Part shown: piece after piece, positions 44,001-53,856 of the stretch | Position numbering within the stretch: position 1 is the first letter of the stretch | How the letters are laid out: each line of letters opens with the position of its first letter | Source of the DNA: Aricia agestis | Lineage: Eukaryota > Arthropoda > Insecta > Lepidoptera > Lycaenidae | Length of the DNA: 64,000 nucleotides | Reading direction: 5' to 3' | Assembly: GCF_905147365.1 (NCBI RefSeq) | Contig: NC_056412.1 | Coordinates: 15,120,001-15,184,000 of the forward strand | The notes under the pieces: generated by a model | What the model saw: only the letters and a program-made list of their open reading frames with translations | Told to the model about the DNA's origin: nothing | The model's database searches: none | Made by a program: the position numbers and the translations under genes

Positions 44001-46455
44001 CATAGGATACATAATTATTTTTGTCCCGGAAAAGTGTACGGTTTTATGATTTGCGCGTAAACTATTCAATTCTAAATTTTAGTATTGAGATACTTTAAGT
44101 CTCGGGAAAGGACAAGGGATACTTTTTGTCCTGGAAAATTTACGGTTCCCGCACAATGAACTTTTATGATTTTCGCCAAAACTATTTTGATGAAATGGGC
44201 AAAATACTTTAAATGGCAAAACAACGTTTGTCGGGACAGCTAGTTATTCATAAAACTAAAAATAAAGTTAATGGCGGGCCTACTTTATTTACTTTAATTG
44301 TTTAAATTAAGTAAATAAAGTAGGTCATACGTGGGAGAGCCATGCTTCGGCACGAATGGGCCGGCTCGACCGGAGAAATACCACGTTCTCACACAAAACC
44401 GGCGTGAAACAGCGCTTGCGCTGTGTTTCGCCGAGTGAGTGAGTTTACCGGAGGCCCAATCCCCTACCCTATTCCCTTCCCTACCCTCCCCTATTACCCT
44501 GTTCCCTCTTCAAAGGCCGGCAACGCACTTGCAGCTCTTCTGATGTTGCAATTGTCCATGGGCGACGGAAGTTGCTTTCCATCAGGTGACCCGTTTGCTC
44601 GTTTGCCCCCTTATTTCATAAAAAAAAGGAACGGCAGCCGCCTGTGAATTTCTCTGATTTCGACCGTTTATCTTCTTCAGATGAATTTGACCTTCGGTCA
44701 TCAGTTCTTCAGCGTCTCAGAGGAGCACTTTAAGAGGCCAAACGAGTTTATACCGGAGAGATGGACAACGGACAAGAGTGATCCGCTCCACTACGCAAAT
44801 GCGCACCCCTTCGCATACAGTCCTTTCGGATTTGGAGTCAGGAGTTGCATTGGTAAGGATTTTTGGGATAGTTCTTCTTATAGGCTTGGTAATTTAAACG
44901 CATCTTCAAGGTTTTTAAGCGCGAAAGATAGCTGGACGGACAAATACCTACAACGTGGGGTCAGAAGTTGCGTTGGTAAGGATTTTTGGGAATGGTTCAA
45001 CGTGAACGGAACATGACGTCTTTAAGGTTTTTGGAATAATTATGCAGATGCACGACTAGACCAGTCCGACTAGTCACTAGACCTTAAGGACCCTGGCGTG
45101 ACTTGGCAAAACACACTTACGTTGTGTTTTTCCAAGTGATTGAGGCTATCGAAACCCCCCAAAAGGAGGTTGGGTAATATAAGAATCAAGAACACAAAAT
45201 ATGTGCAACACTAGATGAGGGAGTTTTTTTTTATTATATAAGGGGGGCAAACGAGCAAACGGGTCACCTGATGGAAAGCAACTTCCGTCGCCCATGGACA
45301 CTCGCAGCATCAGAAGAGCTGCAAGTGCGTTGCCGGCCTTTTAAGCGGGAATAGGGTAATAGGGGAGGGTGGGGAAGGGAAGAGAAGGGAATAGGGGAGG
45401 GTAGGGAAGGGAATAGGGTAGGGGATTGGGCCTCCGGTAAACTCACTCACTCGGCGAAATACAGCGCAAGCGCTGTTTCACGCCGGTTTTCTGTGAGAAC
45501 GTGGTATTTCTCCGGTCAAGCCGGCCCATTCGTGCCGAAGCATGGCTCTCCCACGTATAGTCTTCTCAACATCATCACACTACTTTTAATACAGCTGAGA
45601 CTGCTCTGGTATTGCAACAGAGTTTATGGCTAGCGACAATCGACTTCACCTGAATCATCATTAGGGATCCTTTAGTGATCTAACGACCTGAAAAACAACT
45701 ATCTTTTAAGCAGCACAGAGCGCAGAATGGTTCAGCGAAATTCCACATTACAAACTTTTCATATCCGTTTCTTTTATGTAAACGTGTGACTTATCTTATC
45801 GTTACTGAAGAGTGAAGTGATAATGTTATCTTAAGAGACTAATTAGTAATTACTGTGTTTTCAGTCATCCGTACTAATATTACAAATGTAAAAGTGTTTG
45901 TCTCTCTATTTCTTTCGCTTCTATAGATAGAAAATTTTATAGAGATACCTACTTTTAGACATAATGTGCGGTTTATATAAATGCGAAAGTGGGTCTTTCT
46001 GTCTCTTAAATAAATAAATATAAACGTTTATTCAGTAATTTGAACATTACACAAAGTACCTACATCTTCATGCTTAAACCGCTTAACTGATTTTGATGAA
46101 ATTTTATATGGATATACTTTGAGTGCCGGAAAAGGACGTAGGATACTTTTTATTCATGAAAAATTTACAATTCTCGCGTGATAACCTATAACAGATAACT
46201 GATTTCTTTTGACTGACCGAATTTCTGTGCAACGGAGTTATGGGTATCAAGTAGCCTAATATAATATATTTATTATATATTAATTATTATATTTTGTCCG
46301 CAGGTCGTAGAATAGCTGAGCTGGAACTCGAGATATTCCTGGCCAAACTGATAAAGAATTTCGAGGTGGGCTGGTTCGGACCACCTCCGAAGATCAGACC
46401 TGCCACCATCAACTACATCGCTGGACCCTATAATTTCACCTTCAAGGATGTCTAA
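35004..46455 (+). CDS. mitochondrial-clan cytochrome P450 B (CYP333-like), complete
   Basis: Ten exons: 35004-35059, 35953-36074, 36719-36849, 37829-37941, 41151-41267, 41734-42012, 42412-42568, 43116-43328, 44681-44852, 46304-46455; 1512 nt coding for 503 residues, normal for a mitochondrial P450. Residues 1-19 form a basic, acid-free mitochondrial presequence ([19 protein letters not shown]). Motifs: IPGPSSLP at about 41-48, WKKFR 146-150, AGIDTT 321-326, ETLR 367-370, PERW 421-424, [12 protein letters not shown] with heme Cys452, then AELE. Expected role: monooxygenase on the matrix side of the inner membrane, using adrenodoxin as electron donor; substrate unknown, family members in Lepidoptera are usually thought to act on xenobiotics or lipids. 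It lies about 4 kb downstream of P450 A with the same intron positions, so tandem duplication is inferred. CYP333B membership is likely but unproven. All borders are GT-AG and no stop interrupts the frame. Confidence 0.95.
35391..35649. mobile_element. palindromic MITE, family P (copy 2) in P450 B intron 1
   Basis: TGTGAAAGTAGCAGCGCTGA left, TCAGCGCTGCTACTTTCACA right; fused to copy 3. Confidence 0.8.
35641..35851. mobile_element. palindromic MITE, family P (copy 3), joined to copy 2
   Basis: Diverged copy sharing the CACCCTGT junction with copy 2; right half GCGCTGCTACTTTCACAATA. Confidence 0.7.
35953..36074 (+). CDS. P450 B exon 2
   Basis: 122 nt from CTTGCAG|GTTTAC to GGAG|GTAGAT. Encodes the rest of the leader and [14 protein letters not shown]. 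Confidence 0.93.
36425..36605. mobile_element. MITE with TAGGGACCTATCAGA ends in P450 B intron 2
   Basis: Left TAGGGACCTATCAGACAGAA, right TTTCTGATAGGTCCCTTA; interior has CGCTTGAACG-type inverted sequence. Confidence 0.7.
36719..36849 (+). CDS. P450 B exon 3
   Basis: 131 nt from CTTACAG|GAGAGT to GCCTAT|GTATGT. Encodes [15 protein letters not shown] and the following helix A/B region. Confidence 0.93.
36943..37105. repeat. CG-rich internally repeated block (ACGACGTCGCGTCGT motifs)
   Basis: Many direct and inverted copies of CGACGTCG, CGATGCGACGTCG and ATCGTG motifs in an otherwise AT-rich intron. Likely the subterminal region of a transposon that also brought the MADF fragment downstream. 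Exact ends not determined. Confidence 0.5.
37159..37254 (+). pseudogene. MADF-domain N-terminal fragment in P450 B intron 3
   Basis: An ATG opens [18 protein letters not shown] followed by VLWDKT, the typical first helix of a MADF domain, then the frame diverges (GRAKAGRV) and stops at TAG. It follows a block of CGACGTCGTGTCG-type repeats (36943-37105) that looks like a transposon terminus. Best read as a relic of a Harbinger-type accessory protein inserted in the intron. Confidence 0.5.
37829..37941 (+). CDS. P450 B exon 4
   Basis: 113 nt from ATTTTAG|GTCCTA to ACAGA|GTAAGT. Encodes [16 protein letters not shown]. Confidence 0.92.
38298..38462. mobile_element. MITE, TTGATTCcTAGGC family (copy C) in P450 B intron 4
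   Basis: GAAGAAATTGATTCCTAGGC left, GCCTAGGAATCAACTTTTCT right. Confidence 0.75.
38525..38857. mobile_element. MITE with AGTCCGGGCCATAAAGTTAA ends in P450 B intron 4
   Basis: About 38-bp imperfect inverted termini including CTAGCGGAATAGAG / CTCTATTCCGCTAG; 333 bp. Confidence 0.75.
38858..39672. other. P450 B intron 4, no feature recognised
   Basis: AT-rich with a pyrimidine-rich CTTCTTTGCC patch at about 38930; no gene or repeat ends recognised. Confidence 0.4.
39673..39920. mobile_element. palindromic MITE, family P (copy 4)
   Basis: ACAAAACTAAGTGATAAAAC start, GTGAAAGTAGCAGCGCTGAA and inverted counterpart; more diverged. Confidence 0.7.
40192..40571. mobile_element. MITE with TTTAACCCTCCGTGTAC ends in P450 B intron 4
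   Basis: Left TTTAACCCTCCGTGTACTAG, right CTCGTACACGGAGAGTTAAA; about 380 bp, AT-rich. Confidence 0.65.
40572..41150. other. end of P450 B intron 4, no feature recognised
   Basis: AT-rich; a short AGTCGGTCCACGCGTTTGGA patch resembles retroposon sequence but is too short to assign. Confidence 0.4.
41151..41267 (+). CDS. P450 B exon 5 (helix C)
   Basis: 117 nt from TTTTCAG|CCATGG to GCCAG|GTAACT. Encodes [14 protein letters not shown]. Preceded by the longest intron of the gene, 3.2 kb. Confidence 0.93.
41390..41703 (+). mobile_element. non-LTR retrotransposon 3' UTR-like relic in P450 B intron 5
   Basis: CCGTCCAGCGGATTCAGAGA, (CAGACAAA)n, tail ending in TAGATAGA repeats. Related to 10200 and 32112. 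Confidence 0.5.
41734..42012 (+). CDS. P450 B exon 6
   Basis: 279 nt from ATTTCAG|GATGAG to ATGGA|GTATGT. Encodes [11 protein letters not shown] through LLYEQME. Confidence 0.93.
42037..42110. mobile_element. truncated MITE, TTGATTCtTAGGC family (copy D)
   Basis: GAGGAATTGATTCTTAGGCA and GACGGACCTACGTGATTTCA match copies B and C; right end missing. Confidence 0.5.
42412..42568 (+). CDS. P450 B exon 7 (helix I)
   Basis: 157 nt from GTTTCAG|ACTCAA to GATACG|GTGAGA. Ends [11 protein letters not shown]. Confidence 0.93.
42569..43115. other. P450 B intron 7, no feature recognised
   Basis: AT-rich intron sequence with no repeat termini recognised. Confidence 0.4.
43116..43328 (+). CDS. P450 B exon 8 (helix K)
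   Basis: 213 nt from GTTTCAG|ACTGCC to AAAGAT|GTAAGT. Encodes [15 protein letters not shown] and KETLR (ExxR). Confidence 0.93.
43704..43942. mobile_element. palindromic MITE, family P (copy 5) in P450 B intron 8
   Basis: GTGTACGTGTTCCTTGTAGA left and TCTCTACAAGGAACACGTAC right; well conserved. Confidence 0.8.
43950..44247 (+). mobile_element. Lep1-like Helitron relic ending GGGACAGCTAGT
   Basis: Repeated GAGATACTTTGAGTCCCG blocks, then AACGTTTGTCGGGACAGCTA. Confidence 0.6.
44328..44632 (+). mobile_element. BMC1/Bm1-like retroposon 3' tail, plus strand, 5' of exon 9
   Basis: Same sequence blocks as 32510-32850, closing with CATAAAAAAA; ends 49 bp before exon 9 of P450 B. Confidence 0.8.
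44681..44852 (+). CDS. P450 B exon 9 (PERF and heme cysteine)
   Basis: 172 nt from CTTCAG|ATGAAT to GCATTG|GTAAGG. Encodes IPERW and [10 protein letters not shown]. It sits between oppositely oriented copies of one retroposon, and the downstream intron carries a 35-bp partial copy of its 3' end and donor. Confidence 0.94.
44957..44991 (+). repeat. 35-bp in-frame copy of the exon 9 end and donor
   Basis: Differs at 3 positions from 44834-44868, which spans the last 19 bp of exon 9, its donor and 16 bp of intron. Offset is 123 bp, a multiple of three; it repeats GVR-S-C-(I/V)-GKDFW in the same frame. Confidence 0.85.
45228..45560 (-). mobile_element. BMC1/Bm1-like retroposon 3' tail, minus strand, 3' of exon 9
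   Basis: Inverted relative to the copy at 44328; GGGCAAACGAGCAAACGGGT to GCCGAAGCATGGCTCTCCCA. Confidence 0.8.
45866..46260 (+). mobile_element. Lep1-like Helitron relic in P450 B intron 9
   Basis: ATCCGTACTAATATTACAAA start and a GATTTTGATGAAATTTTATA / GTGCCGGAAAAGGACGTAGG block; degraded, with an internal ATAAATAAATATAAACG insertion. Confidence 0.5.
46304..46455 (+). CDS. P450 B exon 10 (C-terminus)
   Basis: 152 nt from CCGCAG|GTCGTA to the TAA stop. Encodes [14 protein letters not shown] through NFTFKDV. Confidence 0.94.
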
Positions 46456-47892
46456 ATAATGTATAACACTGCTCTCTGTAAGATAATATAACTTTATTAC
46501 AATGATAATATACATTTTGTTAATTCATTACTAAGTATTTATTTAGCTACTGCATAGCTTTTATCGCGCGATTTGAGCACGGTGATCGAATCAAAATATA
46601 ACCTAACACTCGTCTAACGTCGTTTCAATTAGATAAACTTCGGAAACTTCGGCACGGTGTTTGTGTGCGTGCGATTAGACTCGGCGTATACGTGTAGACT
46701 AGCTGCTAACTGTAATAGCTTTACCGCGGCACTCCTTGAGTGCCACACGTATTATTTTTTTTTGTATTGTTTGTATTTCATGGTCATCTTGTTACAAGGA
46801 ACTGGTTTCGCGCTGTATTTACTTAAATTAAATTAAACGAATACTTTTACCAAAATATATGAATATATTTGTAAATAAACTCAATCAAATTGTTACAAAC
46901 ATCCTTGGAAACAAACAAACTCTGGGACATATTTTAGCAATTTAGAACAGCTAAGCTAAAACCAGATGAAACATGATAATTTGGTTAGGGAACTAATTGT
47001 CTTGCGAGCTTAATAATATAAAATTTACTGGTTTCTTTTTGTTAAAATTAATAACTTTAGCCGTTATGATTTAAAGTAATTGAAGTAAGTAAATATTATA
47101 AGAACAATATTTTAGTAATAACTAATAATATTATTGAATATCACAATGTGATGTTAGCTCTATTAATATTCTGCCAACAAAATTTATGCAGGGAATTTGA
47201 TATTAGGCGCAGCGGCGAGGGAGCAGCCATTTGCCGTATTATGTTGCAATTTGAAGGCTGGTATTGAAATTTCATAGCGGTACTAAATTGTGTTTATCTG
47301 CACATGGTCTGCCCGGGAATTTGCCTATAAATTCATCGCTTAAACAAACTACTAGCGAGCTTAACTGTGGCTTAACTGGCCAGCCTTGCGCCAAACGCTA
47401 ATATTTCATCGACTTATAGCGATAAAATAGCCATAAAGTGCAGCAAAATATTGCTATTTCCAATTGCATTTTTAATTTCACTTTAGATGAAATACGGCTT
47501 TGACATTGCAGAGTCAACGATCAGCAGCACGCTAAACTTGGTGACCATAGAAGAGTTTCTTTCTACGGCGTTTTCTTCTAAGAAACAGAAGAATGAAGAA
47601 ATATTTTTTGTCCTTAATGTCTATCACTAATATATTATATTATATATTTTAGAGATAAAGGCACACTTTGGATGTTTAATTCTTTCATGGCAGGAAACCC
47701 TTCATATGGTGGTTTCTACTACTTTTTTATTTACTAGCTCACATTTTCACATCAATTTGTATTCTGTAAAAGGACCTCAGGTTTTTTCCGTAGTCTCCCT
47801 TGACACCTATTGCAACGCGAGGTTTCCCAAACTTGGTTCTACGGAAGTCTAATCGTTTCACTAATAGAAATACTTATGCAGTACATAAATAT
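46456..47892. other. P450 B 3' flank and intergenic sequence
   Basis: No canonical AATAAA close to the stop; otherwise AT-rich with no gene or repeat termini recognised. Confidence 0.4.
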
Positions 47893-48329
47893 TAGTGATG
47901 CAACGGAAGTGCCTTAGTGGAACCAGAAACGGAAACAGATGTCAAAAGTAAATTTTTGCAGAAACAGAAACGGATACAGAAACGGAAGTGTAAATAATAT
48001 GAAAAAAAAACAAATGTACAAAATATATAATTCTTTAATAAGTATCAAATACACCAAATCTAGATTGGAAATAGATATATTAGAAATCTATTAAGAATCT
48101 TATAGAAAACAATATTACAACTTTGCAACTGAACATATTTTTATTAATATTCAAAATTTAGTAGTGGCAAGTTATATTTTATAAAAAGTAATTTGGCCGC
48201 CGTCGGTTGTAAACTTCCGTTTAAATCTCCGTTATAAAAGTTGCGGAAACAGAAGCAGAAACGGATGTTGAAAATCGCGCGGAACTTCCGCACTTGCGGA
48301 AACAGAAACAGAGATCCGTTGCGTCACTA
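47893..48329. mobile_element. non-autonomous hAT-type element (TAGTGATGCAACGGA ends)
   Basis: Termini TAGTGATGCAACGGA and TCCGTTGCGTCACTA; 8-bp flanks ATAAATAT (47885) and ATAACTAT (48330) differ at one base. Many GGAAACAGAAACGGA-type motifs in the subterminal regions. No ORF. Confidence 0.8.
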
Positions 48330-48802
48330 ATAACTATTCATTTAAATTAATCATGCGAAGTTTTCAAAGCCACACAAAGACGGGTAACTAGCAGTTATTA
48401 GCCGTATACATATTCTCAATTAGTAAGGTGGTAATAGTATTGTACTGTAAAATATATTTACATAGCTTTCTTATGCTTTAAATACATTTGTGAGGATATT
48501 GAACTACCCAGATATGTAACACTTAGCGCATTTTACAGGCTACACCTCCCCACATATTGGGGTTCCATTGTTTAAAAAGTTTGGGAGCCCCAGGCATAGA
48601 AAACCAAACTAGAACCGAAGCCCGAACACGAATAAATAAAAGATGCGTCCGGACGGACTGTTTTACTCGTTTTTGAGCGACCATACCATTTGAATTGTTA
48701 ATGTTATTGGACTCCGACTACTGCAAGCTTTATCTAAAGACTGAGAATAAACCTAAGGTAGGTAATTGGTACACGTATTTCCGTAAGGTGATATATTTAT
48801 AT

Positions 48803-49059
48803 GCAGGTTGTAACGAAACTAAGTGATAATACTTTAGGGTGTGTATGGGTCCCCTCTATAGACTTCAATGTGAAAGTAGCATCGCTAAAAGAGCAACTTT
48901 TTTCATCTTTGTATGGAAAAATTCATGACGGGCGCTTGCCGAAACAAATCACAAAAAAAATTTTGCTTTTTTCATCGCTGCTACTTTCACAGTAAACTCT
49001 ATATAAGGAACACATACACATCCTAAAGTATTATCACTTAGTTTTGTTACACCTTGTAG
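48803..49059. mobile_element. palindromic MITE, family P (copy 6)
   Basis: GTTGTAACGAAACTAAGTGA left, TCACTTAGTTTTGTTACACC right; GCATCGCTAAAAGAGCAA replaces the usual core. Confidence 0.75.
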
Positions 49060-51062
49060 ACTGTTAGAATAATTTTGATCCCCATTTGCATTGAACCGTT
49101 TTAAAGATGTTAAGCCTTTTTAAATAATAGACATGGATATTACACTGTTTGATATAATTAATACTAACAATATGCGCAAAGCTCGGGAAGAACAAAAGAA
49201 GAACGTGCAATATAAAATTTTGGTAGGACGAAGTCGAAGAGTAAGTGGGCCGCGTCCGCTCCCGGATACAAACTATTGGTAGATCAGCAATAATAATAAC
49301 GGTTGTTATTGTAGGATATTAATACATATAATACACATGTGCCGATTGGTCCCTCCCACCCTCCAGTCTCAGCGAGCATTCTTAAGGTTTCGCAGGCCGT
49401 AGCTTACTTCCATAAAATAATCGGAATTCAATAATCACACTTATCATGTAACGTCAACCGATATCTCCATTAGTCGATCTAATACGATGTTTTATCGTAC
49501 GACGCTGTTGACTTTGCCAAGGGCGGCCTAGCCCTAAGTGGCGGCACGCGAAACCACAAATATTGAACTTGGCCAGACATTACCTCTAGGGGTGGGTTCA
49601 CACGGAGACGCGGCAAAGCGCAGTATAGATGCGACGCAATGCGACGTGCGTCATGTTTGAGATACTCAAATTTGGACATTATTTAACGGGTCCTAAGCTA
49701 TCAGCCTCACGAGATATAGTCCTCGGTAACTATGGATGAGGAAATATACGTGTACGCGCCTTCTTTTAATTTCCACTATTAGTCTGTAGACACGCCTATT
49801 TAATATAGAAGAGCTACTATGTTTTGGAATATGGCTTTACTGGAAATTCTTACTCTAACAACAAAACCTGTTCTCATTTAGCAAATAAAGTTTAATTTTA
49901 GCCAACATAATGAAAACGCAGCGATGCTCTGCGTCGCTCTATCCACTGACCCTTGCCATTATTAAAAACCTATGTTTATCGTCCCTGAACTTTGTCGATG
50001 CTAACAACATCTTTTTATAGAGAAAAAGGCAAAGGCCGTATCGTGCGCTGCTACACATAGTAGCTCCATCCGTATACGATAAATATTTACGCAGTATTCA
50101 AGGTTCTCCGTCTTTTTCTGTCATGTGATGTTTCCAATGTGCTAGACAGAGATAAACAGACCTTGTAGATAGTATTTAAAACGAAACTTCGAAATATTAG
50201 ACCCAATTTTAGTTTGATATGATATGTCCAACGTATATATATGATACATACGTTGGATTTGTACCTCTATTCTGCTATTTTTAATCTAACATTCAGTTTG
50301 GGCCTAGTCCATATCCTATTTATGCAGGAAAAACCCTAAATCTCCAGCAAAAAATCGTTTAACGACACATTTAAGGAGCTTTGACAAATCGTTGCATTTA
50401 ACGTTTGTTTGTGCTTACCATTCTGTGATTGTACCATATAAAAACAGCATTGAAACTGAATCGAAGCTGTATTCATGTTAACTTAAAATCGTAGAATAGC
50501 GACACTAAACTGCTGAATTTATATAACAGCGGCTTTCAGTAATACCATTGCAATTTAAAAGAAAGTACGGATCTACACGAAGATTTGTGTTCACCTCGCT
50601 TCGGATTCCAATTCTTTGCGTTTTCTTCAAGAAAATCCTGGTATTATAAATTATAATACATTCTCACATTTTTGTACAGAAATTTCTTAAGAATTCCGCA
50701 TAAAATATTACTCGCTTATCATGTCAGATTTAGCAAATAGCGGAATTTTACACAAAAATTAAAAAAAATCGTTGACGCAGTCCTCTCATTTCAAAATAAA
50801 TTATCTCTGTCATGGCGGATCAACTGGATTGCGCTACAATCCTGCATCGCGCATTCAAAGTTTTCTTAAAACGGCGGTATATAATATAATAAGTATTATA
50901 TACAACAGCTGAAATGAGATGACCGATCATAATATCAACCTCGCTCGGTAGGAAGATCTTCCTTCGTAGCAGCCATTCACATCTCACATGATGATCCCTT
51001 ACTAATAGAAACACAGCATGGGTTGCTTTTTCTGACACATCTGAAACATTACATAAAGGACT
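49060..51062. other. intergenic, no gene seen
   Basis: AT-rich with one CG-rich patch at 49590-49660 (GGGTTCACACGGAGACGCGG), perhaps a MITE end. Short frames lack domains. Confidence 0.4.
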
Positions 51063-51214
51063 GGGTCAATTCAGACCGTAACGTGACGAGGCAAGGCGAG
51101 GCGCGGCGCGGCATAAATTTGCATGGACTTGACATATTTCCATTGCGCGAGGCGACAGGCCAATCTGTCAATTCAGTACAAATATAGAAATGCATCTACA
51201 TCTGAATCAACCCT
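51063..51214. mobile_element. MITE, GGGTCAATTCAGACCG family (copy 1)
   Basis: Left GGGTCAATTCAGACCGTAAC; right ATGCATCTACATCTGAATCA; copies 2 and 3 at 56071 and 56251. Confidence 0.65.
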
Positions 51215-51470
51215 TAAGGTGGCTTTCGGATCTTTGTCGCGAGCGACCGAGACCGACGAAAATTCAAACGAAATGCCACTTTATGACATAGGCGATAGGT
51301 TTCATTTTACTCTGCCTACTAGCTTTTACGCCGCCGCCGGCGGCAGCGTGGGTCGCCACCAAAATGTCAGTAGAAAATGACACTTATATTCTATGTCATA
51401 AAGTAGCATTTTATTTGAATTTTCACCGGTCGCGGTCGCTCGCGGCTAAGATCCGAAAGCCATCTTTAGT
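51214..51470. mobile_element. inverted-repeat element (AAGGTGGCTTTCGGATC ends)
   Basis: Left GGCTTTCGGATCTTTGTCGC, right GATCCGAAAGCCATCTTTA; inner CCACTTTATGACATAG also inverted. Directly abuts copy 1 of the preceding family. Confidence 0.65.
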
Positions 51471-51963
51471 CTAATACAATCTACCGAGTTCTGCAGGAAC
51501 TTTAATATTTTTATTACAAAGGAAAATATGGTATATAAGATGTATAATTTTAATAGGATCTATCAAGATTTCAATATAAAATTAGGGTTTAACAGTGTTT
51601 CATAACAAAATCTCATCTTATATTCATTTAATATTTTCGGTCGCGAAATTTTCCATTCAGAAAATCTGCTCACAGCGTACAGTGGAAATTGTACTATTAT
51701 ATTTATCCGGGATCATCGCGTGGCAAAATAAATTCGATTCTGAAATCCGCGACGAGGATTACATAAGCTATTTCTCTAAAGTATAGAATGTCCGTACGAA
51801 ACGTAATAGCGTTTAGTGGGATAGGCTTTCGCGTGCTGCAATAGGCTTCAATTTCATTTGTGTAAAAGTATTTTTAAATATTTAGAGAAGAAGATGGCTT
51901 AATGCCTGGCCGGGATCTCCACGTTACAGTCCGCCAAATGCTTGGACTATTGAGTAATTTTTT
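51471..51963. other. intergenic, no gene seen
   Basis: AT-rich, nothing recognised. Confidence 0.4.
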
Positions 51964-52095
51964 TTAAGAGCCTATGCTGTCCCACTGCTGGGCAAAGGCC
52001 TCCCCCAAAGTCTTCCAATTCGCTCGATCCAACGCCATAGGACAGCCTGGCTCGTATTTGTCTAGGTCATCGCGCCATCTTTTTCGAGGCCGGCC
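51964..52095 (-). pseudogene. LINE (RTE-like) reverse-transcriptase ORF 3' remnant
   Basis: Minus-strand frame of 43 codons plus TAA begins GRPRKRWRDDLD and ends LGEAFAQQWDSIGS. This is the familiar C-terminal tail of insect non-LTR retrotransposon polyproteins (RWRDDLD ... W ... GEAFAQQW). Only the extreme 3' end survives, a usual result of 5'-truncated retroposition. The family (RTE-like) is from recall. Confidence 0.75.
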
Positions 52096-53130
52096 ATTAA
52101 GTAAAATATTTTTTAATTTTTAAGCAGCTTCACATTAAATTAGAGCGCTTAACTTAAACGTTAATTTTCACATATTACAGTTTACGTTATGCGTTCTTCT
52201 GTTGAAAATCTCATTAACACAGTCAACAATATAGTGTAATCGTCGGCCTGTAGCTTGCAATCATTTTAATCGGGGTTGAACTACGCTCACCACTCAACTT
52301 AATAGATTGTATTGGCAACTTTTAATTAAATGCAAAGATTTATGTTCAGCGTACTCACAAGTTATGTTTAATTAATACAAACACAAGTTAAGTACGATAA
52401 TAATTGAAAACTGGAAATGTTTCAAGAAGTGTGTTTCTTGAAACTATGGGTTTTATTAACGACGTGTATATTATGTCATAAACAATTAATGATACCCAAA
52501 ACTTAGTTGCAACGAATTTGCCAAAGACTCAAGGTGTTTACATATTGTTATACGTTTGTACGTCAAAATTGGATCCATGGTTAAAACGTGATGGACAAAT
52601 GGATAGATTAATTTAAATAAAGTGAATAGGATTTTTCAATTTACGAGTATAATAAGTTACAAGTACCTCATGAAAACTTCTGAAGACCTGGTATACAGAT
52701 TCACTACAAGATGGTTTGCAACACCTGAACTTGAGATTTATAACGTGGTCGACACTGATGGTTGCCGACACCTGCAAACCAGATCCGACTTGGAATTACT
52801 TTTCAACTTCTAATTTATTAACTACATTTGCATAATGCGATCCCGAGGAGTTTTAAGCTATTGGAATATTAAATTAATGAAAATACTTTCTTTGTTCTAC
52901 GCTTTATTAAGCATTGTTAGACTCAACCCTTTTATGGAGAATTTTTGTAAAAGTGAAATTTATATTATTGTTTTGTTTCAATAGGTATATTATAAAGAAT
53001 ATCAGATTATAATATTCTACTAGACAATAGACATACATAATAACTACAGCGACTGTAGCAAAGTCCAATAATATTCAACGAATAAATTTACTCCAAAGAA
53101 GAAGATCCTTTTAAATGTATTTTCCAGTAA
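52096..53130. other. intergenic, no gene seen
   Basis: AT-rich; nothing recognised beyond short uncharacterised frames. Confidence 0.4.
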
Positions 53131-53515
53131 TGCTAGCACGGCGACCAGCGGAAATGCGAAAGTATGGACAAACTGTGGAAATAAACCCAAGGTGCCGTTC
53201 CGATCTTTTTTCGTTCCAAAAAATTCAATTAAAATGCCACTTTATGACAGACTATAGTCACAAACTGCGGAGATAAACTTAAGGTGCCGTTCCGATCTTT
53301 TTTAGTTCCGAATAATTCAATTAAAAAGCCACTTTATGACAGACTATAGTTCTAAAAATTCAAATCATATCCTACATTATGACAAATACTATAGTGTGTC
53401 ATAAAGTGGCATTTTAATTAAATTTTTCGGAACGAAAAAAGATCGGAACGGCACCTTACATTTATTTCCACAGTTTGTCCATACTTTCGCATTTCCGCTG
53501 GTCGCCGTGCTAACA
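53131..53515. mobile_element. long inverted-repeat element, about 118-bp arms, internal duplication
   Basis: Left arm AGCACGGCGACCAGCGGAAA to ATGCCACTTTATGACA, right arm its near-perfect complement ending TTCCGCTGGTCGCCGTGCTA. A second copy of the inner left arm (53267-53349) lies between. Confidence 0.8.
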
Positions 53516-53856
53516 CTACAGTTGGATAATAAATGGAATTAAGAAAGAAAGCGACAAAAAATCGCTACGGACAATAAGTAAGTGCTACGCCGTAGCAAGC
53601 CCGTAGAAGCTGCTACGAAAAGTAGACGCTACGTAATGACTATTAGCTTTGTCCACATTGTGCCTTTTTCTGCGGGACTAAAATGGTCGCTTAGTTGAAT
53701 CATACAATGAATCATTTACGATTCATTTTTAAACTTCTCTTAACGTGCAATTCATTTAATGATTCATACTAAGCAATTCATTTGTTTGACATTTTTCTAT
53801 GAAAAGTCGTAAAAATCAGAATCATCAAATGTATAAACGTCATCTTTGATCTTAGA

